Source: Betaproteobacteria bacterium
GTDB lineage: Bacteria; Pseudomonadota; Gammaproteobacteria; Burkholderiales; Burkholderiaceae_C
Reading direction: 5' to 3'
Assembly (NCBI GenBank): GCA_025354965.1
Contig: JANXLW010000418.1
Location: 1 to 10,585 of the forward strand
Length of the DNA: 10,585 bases
This document shows, in pieces, positions 1 through 6,132 of the stretch. Position 1 is the stretch's first letter. Each line of letters opens with the position of its first letter. The position numbers and the translations under genes are program-made. The notes beneath the pieces were generated by a model, which worked only from the letters and a program-made list of their open reading frames with translations, did not search any database and had not been told where the DNA came from.

Positions 1-800
1 GTGGCCAGCACTACGATGCCAAAGACGATGCGGTAGTAAGCAAAGCCGGCGAAGCTGTGCGTCGCAATGTAGCGCAGCAGCCAGCGGATACACAGCCAGG
101 CACTGAGGAACGAGACCACCAGACCGACCGCAAACAAGGGCAAGTCGGTCACTGACAACAGGGCACGCTCCTTGTACAAACTGTAAACCCCGGCGCCGAT
201 CAAGGTCGGAATCGCCAGGTAAAAAGAAAAATCGGTGGCCGCCTTGCGACTCAACCCCAGCAGCATGCCGCCAATGATGGTGGCGCCACTGCGGCTGGTA
301 CCCGGAATCATGGCCAGGCACTGCGCCAGGCCGACCTTCAGGGCGTCCAGCGGCGTCATCTGTTCCACCTCCTGAATGCGGGCCAGCGTCGGGTTGATCT
401 GCTGGCGCCGCTCGGCCCACAAAATTATGAAGCCACCCAGAATAAAAGTGCTCGCCACCACCATTGGTGTGAACAGATGTGCCTTGATCGCTTTGCCGAA
501 CAACAGACCCAGAATGACTGCCGGCACAAAGGCAATGAACACATTCAAGGCAAAGCGCTGCGCCTGTTTTTCCGTTGGCAAAGCCAGCACAGTGTCACGA
601 ATCTTCTGCCAGTAAACCAGAATCACGGCAAAAATGGCACCGGTCTGGATCGCAATGTCAAACACCTTGGCTTTGTCATCGTCAAAACCCAGCAGAGAGC
701 CGGCCAGAATCAGGTGCCCGGTGGATGAAATGGGCAGGAATTCGGTCAAGCCCTCGACCACGCCCATGATGGTGGCTTTGATCAGCAATGCAATATCCAA
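1..800 (-). CDS. uppP: Undecaprenyl-diphosphatase UppP (BacA), 3' end cut by window edge
   Basis: Integral membrane enzyme that dephosphorylates undecaprenyl diphosphate to the monophosphate carrier used for peptidoglycan and other envelope polymers; its overproduction is known to give bacitracin resistance. 266 codons are visible and the family is usually about 265-280 residues, so only the last few are missing. The two family signatures are present: the E-x3-E region EGLTEFLPISSTGH (residues 16-29, with E16, E20 and H29) and the PGTSRSG motif (166-172, with R170), plus several hydrophobic segments typical of the family. I place the start at the second of two adjacent TTG codons (800-798), giving MDIALLIKA, because relatives begin MDI and GGAG then sits 6 nt upstream. 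The gene is transcribed away from the thioesterase gene. Identification is firm; the exact start is likely. Confidence 0.96.
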   Translation of the reverse strand, partial: MDIALLIKATIMGVVEGLTEFLPISSTGHLILAGSLLGFDDDKAKVFDIAIQTGAIFAVILVYWQKIRDTVLALPTEKQAQRFALNVFIAFVPAVILGLLFGKAIKAHLFTPMVVASTFILGGFIILWAERRQQINPTLARIQEVEQMTPLDALKVGLAQCLAMIPGTSRSGATIIGGMLLGLSRKAATDFSFYLAIPTLIGAGVYSLYKERALLSVTDLPLFAVGLVVSFLSAWLCIRWLLRYIATHSFAGFAYYRIVFGIVVLA

Positions 801-810
801 CAACTTCTCC
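798..810 (-). promoter_or_regulatory. Ribosome binding site and TTG start of uppP
   Basis: On the minus strand GGAGAAG (810-804) is followed by TTG TTG GAT ATT. There is no ATG in frame near the expected N-terminus. The second TTG (800-798) has the better spacing from GGAG (6 nt against 3 nt) and yields the family-like MDI start. A TTG start usually lowers translation initiation. Confidence 0.6.
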
Positions 811-857
811 AGAAAAAGTGACAGGGTGTCAGAACCCAATTTCCGACCGCGCTATTG

Positions 858-899
858 TCCACCGAACAGACTGCTGTCCCGGGTGGATAAGATGATCTT
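858..899. repeat. Nested dyad symmetry in the uppP / thioesterase divergent spacer
   Basis: TCCACC (858-863) pairs with GGTGGA (882-887). Inside it, ACAG (866-869) pairs with CTGT (874-877) around a 4-nt loop, giving a two-tier stem. Immediately next to it is the perfect 5-1-5 palindrome AAGATGATCTT (889-899). The spacer 801-922 must hold promoters for two divergent genes, but I find no convincing -35/-10 pair on either strand. The elements could be operator sites, a hairpin in the uppP leader, or chance. Confidence 0.35.
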
Positions 900-922
900 C
901 TTTCAATCTGCAAGCAATTCTT

Positions 923-1354
923 ATGGTCTGGGACTATCCGCACCCTTTCACCCTGCCCGCCACGCCGCACGGCGATGACATCGATGGTTTGAATCACACC
1001 AACAACGCGGTCTACGTGCAGTGGTGCGAGAGAATCGGTTGGGCCCATTCGCAAGCGTTGGGTTTGAGTCTGGCCGACTATCAGCGGCTGGACCGGGCGA
1101 TGGCGATCCGTCGCGGCGAATATGACTATCTGCTGCCCACGGTACCTGACGACGAGCTCACACTGGCCACGTGGCTCACCGCCAGCGACGGCAAATTGAC
1201 CATGGAACGCCGCTTCCAGTTGATCCGCAACCGGGATCAGGCCACCATCCTGCGCGGCCGCTGGGATCTGGTTTGCATTGAACTGAGCAGTGGGCGGGCG
1301 CGTCGCATGCCGCCCGAGTTTTGCACCGTCTATCTGGCAGCCATGGTCACTTGA
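923..1354 (+). CDS. Acyl-CoA thioesterase, hotdog fold (4HBT family)
   Basis: A 143-residue cytoplasmic protein of the single-domain hotdog thioesterase type, related to 4-hydroxybenzoyl-CoA thioesterase, YbgC and FadM, which hydrolyse acyl-CoA thioesters. The signature is near the N-terminus: DIDGLNHTNNAVYVQWCE (residues 19-36), matching the usual D-x-(D/G)-x(2-3)-H-x-N-N-x-x-Y-x3-(F/C)-E pattern of the substrate-binding helix. The rest (about 60-140) fits the beta strands of the fold, including an RxGEYDY segment and a WDLVCIEL strand. Length is normal for the family. No strong Shine-Dalgarno precedes the ATG at 923. The physiological substrate cannot be read from sequence, and the neighbours (uppP on the other strand, a membrane protein downstream) do not point to a pathway. 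Confidence 0.88.
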   Translation: MVWDYPHPFTLPATPHGDDIDGLNHTNNAVYVQWCERIGWAHSQALGLSLADYQRLDRAMAIRRGEYDYLLPTVPDDELTLATWLTASDGKLTMERRFQLIRNRDQATILRGRWDLVCIELSSGRARRMPPEFCTVYLAAMVT

Positions 1355-1415
1355 ACGCCGGGTATGGTGTCAGCAAAGAAATTTCGCGCCTGCTGGCAAC
1401 CAATCAGCTGCAGTT

Positions 1416-1467
1416 TTGCGCGTTTCGTCGCACGGCACGCGCAATCAGAACTGTGCGCAGGCACAGT
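1416..1467 (+). repeat. Two consecutive hairpins in the leader before the membrane-protein gene
   Basis: The 145-nt gap 1355-1499 holds no gene. It contains an 8-bp perfect inverted repeat, TTGCGCGT (1416-1423) with ACGCGCAA (1437-1444) around a 13-nt loop. Five bases later comes a 7-bp stem with a tetraloop, ACTGTGC (1450-1456), GCAG, GCACAGT (1461-1467). Neither is followed by a T-tract, so a classical intrinsic terminator is unlikely. They could end or stabilise the thioesterase mRNA, or act as operator or leader structure for the downstream cluster. Confidence 0.45.
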
Positions 1468-1499
1468 GCGGCCATCACCTTTGCACCAAGGACATCATC

Positions 1500-2021
1500 A
1501 TGCTCAATCAAATTCTCATCCACACCCCGCGCTGGGTCTGGCTTTTGCTGCTGGCTTTGCTCTGGCTGGGCTTGAGCCAGGCCGTTAGCCGTAGCGCTTC
1601 CCTCAGGCGCAGTACTGTCATGCCACTGGCCATGATCGGCCTGTCGCTATACGGCACTGTGACCGCCTTCGGTGGCAACTCGCAAGTCCTGCTGGTCTGG
1701 TTGGGCGCCGTGGCCTTGATGGCGAGCGCCGTCATGCAACTGCCATTGTCCGATGCATGCCGCTACGACCCGGCAACACAACGCTTCACGCTACCGGGCA
1801 GCTGGGTACCGCTCATGCTGATATTGGGCCTTTTTGCAACCAAGTACGTTGTCGGTGCCGCCACTGCCATGCAGCCGACGTTGGCATTCGATGCCGGCTT
1901 CAGCCTGGGTTTTAGCGCCCTCTACGGCGCCTTCAGCGGCGTCTTCCTGGCGCGTGCTGGACGCTTATGGCGGCTGGCCATGCAAATCGACCGACTGCCC
2001 GGCACTATAGTGGCGGGTTGA
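1500..2021 (+). CDS. Five-helix inner-membrane protein, DUF6622-like
   Basis: A 173-residue hydrophobic protein of unknown function. Predicted membrane segments are roughly 11-27, 40-57, 62-79, 101-121 and 131-150, with a short basic C-terminal tail (RAGRLWRLAMQIDR). The N-terminal pattern ILIHTPRWVWLLLLALLWLGLSQ resembles proteins I recall being labelled DUF6622 in Burkholderiales; this is recognition by eye, not a search. I chose the ATG at 1500 because AAGGA (1488-1492) lies 7 nt upstream and the first helix follows directly; the open frame extends further 5' but that part overlaps the thioesterase gene and looks non-coding. It stands 47 nt before the 2TM-protein gene on the same strand, so it may be cotranscribed with the signalling genes. 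No function is assigned. Confidence 0.8.
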   Translation: MLNQILIHTPRWVWLLLLALLWLGLSQAVSRSASLRRSTVMPLAMIGLSLYGTVTAFGGNSQVLLVWLGAVALMASAVMQLPLSDACRYDPATQRFTLPGSWVPLMLILGLFATKYVVGAATAMQPTLAFDAGFSLGFSALYGAFSGVFLARAGRLWRLAMQIDRLPGTIVAG

Positions 2022-2068
2022 ATCGCAGCCAATGCGCCGCACATCAGCTTTTTTTTCAGGAGCCCTGA

Positions 2069-2359
2069 ATGAATCCCACCATGTCCCCTGAAGATCTTGA
2101 CCGCCTGGCACGCAAGCGTGCCGGGCGAAAAATGGGCTGGTACATCCATGCCTTTGTGTTTATCTGCGTCAACACCGGCCTGGCTCTGCTTTCGACCTTT
2201 AGCGGTCGACACTGGGCGGTGTTCCCGGCTTTCGGCTGGGGTCTGGGCTTGCTGATCCACGGCGTGGTGGTGTTTGCAGCGCCGCTGGGCAGCGGTTTTC
2301 GTGAAAGTCTGGTGCAACAAGAGCGCCAGCGGCTTCAAAAGCAGCAGGACAAATCGTGA
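2069..2359 (+). CDS. Small 2TM-domain membrane protein
   Basis: A 96-residue protein with an N-terminal basic stretch (DLDRLARKRAGRKMGW, about 9-24), two membrane helices (about 24-43 and 50-70) and a charged, Gln-rich C-terminal tail that may be helical (78-96). This matches the 2TM domain, a family often found beside or fused to LytS/LytTR signalling proteins. Start ATG at 2069 has AGGAG (2058-2062) 6 nt upstream, a strong ribosome site. Its stop codon (2357-2359) overlaps the GTG start of the histidine kinase, so translation is coupled. It may help sense a membrane signal or assist the kinase; this is inferred from linkage only. Confidence 0.85.
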   Translation: MNPTMSPEDLDRLARKRAGRKMGWYIHAFVFICVNTGLALLSTFSGRHWAVFPAFGWGLGLLIHGVVVFAAPLGSGFRESLVQQERQRLQKQQDKS

Positions 2360-3426
2360 CTCTGATGGCGTCACCGACCAGCCGCCGATCGATGGCACTG
2401 ATGCTGATGCAGCGCAGCTTGCCGGGGCTGACCCTCAACACCGTGATTGCCCTGGGCCTGACCGCCTTTGATGGCGGCGATTTTGGCGGCACTCTGGTCT
2501 ATTCCCATTGCATTGGCTTGAGCATCTGGTTGCTGATTGAAGTCGGGCAACGCTACCTGATCACGAACCGCGCATTGCAATGGCGGCGCCTGTACCTGAT
2601 CGTACCGATCAGTGTCACGCTGGGCTACTTCGTGGGACTTTACCTTGCCGCCTGGCTGCTCAACCAGGAGACCGGTGGCATCTGGACCGAGCATCCACGC
2701 CAGATCTTCGGCTATCTGCTCATGAGTTTGACGGCGGGTGGCGGCCTGACCTATTACTTCATGAGCCGCGAACAACTGGCGTCGGCCCGTGAAGACATGG
2801 CCCACGCCAGCGCGCAGACAGAAGCGGCCCAGCGCCATGCGGCCGAATCGAAACTCTTGCTGCTGCAAAGCCAGCTGGAGCCGCACATGCTGTTCAACAC
2901 CCTGGCCAACCTGCGCGTCCTGATTGGCGCGAACCCGGCGCAGGCCCAGGAGATGCTGGACCGGTTGGTGGCTTACCTGCGGGCCACGTTGTCCGCCTCG
3001 CGCGCCACCGAACACACTTTACGTGCCGAGTTCGACCGCTTGCACGACTACCTGGAACTGATGGCCGTGCGCATGGGACCACGCTTGCAGTACACACTGG
3101 ACCTGCCCTGTGAATTGGCGGAACTTGTGATGCCGCCCCTGCTGTTGCAGCCGCTGGTGGAAAACGCCATCAAGCACGGACTGGAACCCAAGGTGGAAGG
3201 CGGCAGCATCACGGTACGGGCGCGCCAGGCCGATGGACGGCTGATGCTGGAAGTGCTGGACACCGGCGTCGGCCCACCCCCGGACAACGCTACCGCGGGC
3301 GGGTTCGGCTTGACGCAAGTGCGTGATCGCCTAGCCACCGCCTATGGCCAACAAGGTGTCTTTGAACTGCTGGCCGGTCATACCATGGGTACCCGGGCCA
3401 GGGTTGCTTTTCCCTGCAAAACATGA
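2356..3426 (+). CDS. Sensor histidine kinase, LytS/AlgZ type (His_kinase family)
   Basis: A 356-residue membrane kinase that should autophosphorylate on histidine and pass phosphate to the LytTR regulator encoded next. The N-terminal part has about four membrane helices (roughly 24-37, 45-63, 79-102, 117-135), followed by a helical linker rich in Ala/Gln (138-165). The H-box is QSQLEPHMLFNTLANLR (171-187) with H177 as the phosphoacceptor; the common HFLFN is here HMLFN. The N-box is LVENAIKHG (267-275, N270) and the G-box LDTGVGPP (301-308), followed by GGFGLTQVRDRL (315-326), so the ATP-binding lid is intact. No extracellular sensor domain is visible, so the ligand probably acts within or near the membrane. 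Start: GTG at 2356, overlapping the previous stop as GTGA; an in-frame ATG at 2365 is an alternative. Confidence 0.93.
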   Translation: MTLMASPTSRRSMALMLMQRSLPGLTLNTVIALGLTAFDGGDFGGTLVYSHCIGLSIWLLIEVGQRYLITNRALQWRRLYLIVPISVTLGYFVGLYLAAWLLNQETGGIWTEHPRQIFGYLLMSLTAGGGLTYYFMSREQLASAREDMAHASAQTEAAQRHAAESKLLLLQSQLEPHMLFNTLANLRVLIGANPAQAQEMLDRLVAYLRATLSASRATEHTLRAEFDRLHDYLELMAVRMGPRLQYTLDLPCELAELVMPPLLLQPLVENAIKHGLEPKVEGGSITVRARQADGRLMLEVLDTGVGPPPDNATAGGFGLTQVRDRLATAYGQQGVFELLAGHTMGTRARVAFPCKT

Positions 3427-3433
3427 GCCTGCC

Positions 3434-4249
3434 ATGAACCAGTTCACCGCCCCAACCGCCCTGATTGCCGAGGACGAACCGCTGCTGGCAACGGCACTGC
3501 AAGCCGAGCTGGCACAGGCCTGGCCCGAGCTGCAGATTGTGGCCGTGGTGGGTGATGGCGCGTCGGCCGTTACGCAGGCACTGCAACTCAAACCCGAGGT
3601 GCTTTTTTTCGACATCCGCATGCCGGGACAAAACGGACTGGAGGCCGCCGCAGAGCTGGCAGACCGCTGGAACACCGATGCCACAACGGGCAAGCCGTTC
3701 CCGGCCCTGGTGTTCATTACCGCCTACGACCAGTACGCCATGGCTGCCTTCGAGGCGCAGGCGATGGACTACCTGCTCAAGCCGGTGCAAGCCGCCCGCC
3801 TGAAAAAAACGGTGTTAAAACTGCAGCTGGCCCTCGCCAATCGGGCCCAAGCCGCTTTCAACTTTGAAACCACCTTGGGGCAATTGCGAGGTCTGCTGGG
3901 CGCGACGCCACAACGCACGGTGACGCCGCTGAAAATGATCCAGGCCAGCGTCGGCACCAACGTCCGCATGGTGGCGGTGCCAGACGTGGTTTATTTCGAA
4001 GCCGCCGACAAATACGTGCGGGTGCTGACCGCAACCCATGAATACCTGATCCGCACACCGCTCAAAGAGTTGTTGCCCCAGCTCGATAGCAACACCTTCT
4101 GGCAAATCCACCGCGGCACGGTGGTCAATGTCGAACAGATTGAAACCGTGACGCGCGACGAGGCCGGCAAACTCAGCGTGTCACTGCGTGGCAGAGCAGA
4201 AAAGCTGCCGGTGAGCCGGCTCTACGTTCACCTGTTCAAGGCCATGTAG
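3434..4249 (+). CDS. LytTR-family response regulator
   Basis: A 271-residue two-domain transcription regulator. The receiver domain (about 8-125) has the acidic pair E13/D14, the phosphoacceptor D60 in LFFDIRMPG, T96 in FITAYDQYA and K116 in YLLKPV. The DNA-binding LytTR domain (about 164-271) shows VVYFEAADKYVRV, the LLPQLDSNTFWQIHRGTVVN core and the RLYVHLF ending typical of AlgR/LytR/YehT proteins. The ATG at 3434 lies 7 nt after the kinase stop; the frame is open further upstream inside the kinase gene, but that extension has no receiver-domain content. The ribosome site is weak, consistent with coupled translation. It is the cognate partner of the kinase. Targets are unknown; its own cluster and the ABC operon directly downstream are the natural candidates. 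Confidence 0.94.
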   Translation: MNQFTAPTALIAEDEPLLATALQAELAQAWPELQIVAVVGDGASAVTQALQLKPEVLFFDIRMPGQNGLEAAAELADRWNTDATTGKPFPALVFITAYDQYAMAAFEAQAMDYLLKPVQAARLKKTVLKLQLALANRAQAAFNFETTLGQLRGLLGATPQRTVTPLKMIQASVGTNVRMVAVPDVVYFEAADKYVRVLTATHEYLIRTPLKELLPQLDSNTFWQIHRGTVVNVEQIETVTRDEAGKLSVSLRGRAEKLPVSRLYVHLFKAM

Positions 4250-4256
4250 CTATTTT

Positions 4257-4315
4257 TGACATCGGGAATGTGTCATTTTTGTGTCGTTACTGAATGGTCA
4301 GCGCCAACATTTTTC
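4257..4315. repeat. Dyad and direct repeats in the spacer between the LytTR gene and the ABC operon
   Basis: The 116-nt spacer 4250-4365 contains an inverted repeat TGACA (4257-4261), 9 nt, TGTCA (4271-4275). Overlapping it are tandem 11-bp direct repeats GTGTCATTTTT (4270-4280) and GTGTCGTTACT (4281-4291), identical at 8 of 11 positions. The hexamer ATTTTT occurs at 4252, 4275 and 4309, spaced 23 and 34 bp. This could be a regulator-binding region. I do not see a clear pair of LytTR consensus half-sites, so the protein that binds is not predicted. Confidence 0.4.
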
Positions 4316-4347
4316 GATCATTGAATCCGGGAATTTGAGATCTGTCT

Positions 4348-4356
4348 TGCTACCAT
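4348..4356 (+). promoter_or_regulatory. Possible extended -10 promoter of the ABC permease gene
   Basis: TGCTACCAT reads as an extended -10 element (TG, one base, then TACCAT, 4 of 6 to consensus). No good -35 lies 16-18 bp upstream. Transcription from here would begin within a few bases of the ATG at 4366, which itself lacks a recognisable Shine-Dalgarno, so the transcript might be nearly leaderless. Weak evidence. Confidence 0.25.
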
Positions 4357-4365
4357 CGGCGATTC

Positions 4366-6108
4366 ATGAAAAGCACTTCTCCGCAATTGATCATTGAAAG
4401 CAAGCATCCGAACTTCAGCTGGATCGACGGCCTTGTTTTGCTGACCCTCTTTGGGGTCCTGTGGAGCGTCTTGCATTTTGGTCACGGCATGCTGGTGGCT
4501 TTTGATCCGACCACCGTTCCGGTGCTGGACTTTTCAACCGGGCAAATTCCTTACTATGCGGGACGCACGCTGCTGCGCATGTGGATTGCCTTCGGTTTTT
4601 CATTGTTTTTTGCCATTTCACTGGGCTATCTGGCGGCCAAAAATAACACGGCGCGGGCGGTCATTCTTCCGGCGCTGGACGTGCTGCAGTCGGTGCCGGT
4701 ACTTGGCTTCCTGTCGGCCACGGTGGCTGGCTTCATGGCACTTTTTCCCGGCAGTCTGCTGGGCGTGGAATGTGCCGCCATCTTTGCGATCTTCACCGGT
4801 CAGGTCTGGAACATGGCGTTTGGTTTTTACCATTCGATGGTGACGATACCCAATGACATGCAGGAGGCGGCAGCGGGCTATGGCTTGAGCCGCTGGCAAA
4901 GATTTCGCACGCTGGAGTTACCCGCCTCAGCGCACAGCCTGATCTGGAATTCAATGATGTCGTTTGGCGGCGGTTGGTTTTTTGTAGCGCAAAGCGAAGC
5001 CATCAGCGTCATGAACAAGGACATCAAGTTGCCAGGACTCGGTTCCTACATGGCCATGGCGATTGAAAAGGGCGACAACCATGCCGCCCTGTTGGCCGTC
5101 ATTGCCATGCTGGTCCTGCTGTTGATGAGCGACCAGCTGATCTGGCGGCCGCTGCTGGCCTGGGCCGACAAGTTCAAGATCGAACTCACCGAATCCGGCT
5201 TACCACCAACCTCGTGGGTGTACAACCTGCTGCGTGGCACCTATGTCTTCACCTGGCTCAAGTTGCACTTCTGGCAGCCGCTGGAAGACGCGCTGGACCA
5301 AATGCTTCGACGGCTTAAACCACCCACAAAGCGGGTCCAACCCGATGCAGTGAATTGGCCACTGCGCGTCGCCGGACTGGTGCTGGCAGCAGGGCTAGGC
5401 TACGAGGTTATCGTCGGCGTTTTTGCTGCGATTGCAGCCTTGCACGGAGCCCTCACCGTGGCGACCCTTGGGCACATCGTATGGCTTGGTTTCTTGACTC
5501 TGTTGCGGGTGCTGGCAATGACGGTACTGGCAACCTTGATCTGGACGCCGATTGGTGTCTGGATCGGGTTCCAGCCGAAGGTGGCCCGGTTTGCACAGCC
5601 CCTAGCGCAAATCGGGGCCTCGTTTCCGGTCAATATGACGTTTCCGATTGTGGTGGGCCTGTTTGTCGCGACGCATACACCCATGAACTGGGGCAGCATT
5701 TTGCTGATCGCCATGGGGACCCAGTGGTATATCCTGTTCAACGTGATTGCCGGAGCGATGGCGATCCCGAATGAAATGAAAGAAGTCGCCGGCATCTATG
5801 GTTTGCGCAAATGGAAACTGTGGCGCACGCTGATTTTGCCGGCTATATTTCCATTCTGGGTAACCGGCGCCTGCACCGCGGCCGGTGGCGCGTGGAACGC
5901 CAGTATCGTGGCCGAGTTTGCGACCTGGGGCGACGTGACGCTCAAGGCCGATGGGCTGGGTGCCTTCATTGCAGAAGTGACAAAAAGCGGTAACACCCCT
6001 CTCATCATTACCAGCATTGGGGTGATGTCGCTGTTCGTTGTGGTCATGAACAAGCTGGTGTGGCGGCGCCTCTATGCGTTTGCCGAACTCCGCTTCCGGC
6101 TCGACTGA
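4366..6108 (+). CDS. ABC transporter permease, fused double subunit (nitrate/sulfonate/taurine type)
   Basis: A 580-residue inner-membrane protein that carries two copies of the binding-protein-dependent transport permease domain in one chain, so a single polypeptide could form the whole membrane channel. Copy 1 spans about 60-270 and copy 2 about 370-575. Each has its EAA loop, which docks on the ATPase: EAAAGYGLSRWQRF followed by ELP (167-186), and EVAGIYGLRKWKLW followed by ILP (473-492). Between the copies is a hydrophilic linker (about 262-330) and an extra helix (333-357). The loops and the IPNDMQE/IPNEMKE lead-ins resemble SsuC/TauC/NrtB-type permeases. It is followed closely by its ATPase gene, and no periplasmic binding protein is encoded in the window. 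The substrate cannot be told from sequence; the family's nitrate/sulfonate label should not be taken literally here. Confidence 0.92.
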   Translation: MKSTSPQLIIESKHPNFSWIDGLVLLTLFGVLWSVLHFGHGMLVAFDPTTVPVLDFSTGQIPYYAGRTLLRMWIAFGFSLFFAISLGYLAAKNNTARAVILPALDVLQSVPVLGFLSATVAGFMALFPGSLLGVECAAIFAIFTGQVWNMAFGFYHSMVTIPNDMQEAAAGYGLSRWQRFRTLELPASAHSLIWNSMMSFGGGWFFVAQSEAISVMNKDIKLPGLGSYMAMAIEKGDNHAALLAVIAMLVLLLMSDQLIWRPLLAWADKFKIELTESGLPPTSWVYNLLRGTYVFTWLKLHFWQPLEDALDQMLRRLKPPTKRVQPDAVNWPLRVAGLVLAAGLGYEVIVGVFAAIAALHGALTVATLGHIVWLGFLTLLRVLAMTVLATLIWTPIGVWIGFQPKVARFAQPLAQIGASFPVNMTFPIVVGLFVATHTPMNWGSILLIAMGTQWYILFNVIAGAMAIPNEMKEVAGIYGLRKWKLWRTLILPAIFPFWVTGACTAAGGAWNASIVAEFATWGDVTLKADGLGAFIAEVTKSGNTPLIITSIGVMSLFVVVMNKLVWRRLYAFAELRFRLD

Positions 6109-6132
6109 CTGTTGAATAACCCGCAATCCAGC

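Noticed and set aside
1290..1499. In-frame upstream extension of the DUF6622-like membrane protein
   Set aside because: It overlaps the thioesterase gene and the two leader hairpins, has no membrane or domain character, and the ATG at 1500 has a well-spaced AAGGA site.
2049..2056. Run of eight T after the DUF6622-like gene as an intrinsic terminator
   Set aside because: The only stem nearby is a 4-bp one (CGCA/TGCG) well upstream, with about 11 nt before the T-run, so it is too weak and misplaced. The T-run also leads straight into the ribosome site of the next gene.
2371..3015. Long minus-strand reading frame (214 codons) opposite the histidine kinase
   Set aside because: It is antisense to a kinase with all catalytic motifs intact; its composition is that of a mirror frame in GC-rich DNA.
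3344..3433. In-frame upstream extension of the LytTR regulator
   Set aside because: It lies inside the kinase gene, and the receiver domain starts normally a few residues after the ATG at 3434.
4256..4261. Perfect TTGACA as a -35 box for the ABC operon
   Set aside because: No acceptable -10 box lies 16-18 bp downstream (TTGTGT and its neighbours match poorly); the hexamer is better explained as part of the TGACA-N9-TGTCA dyad.
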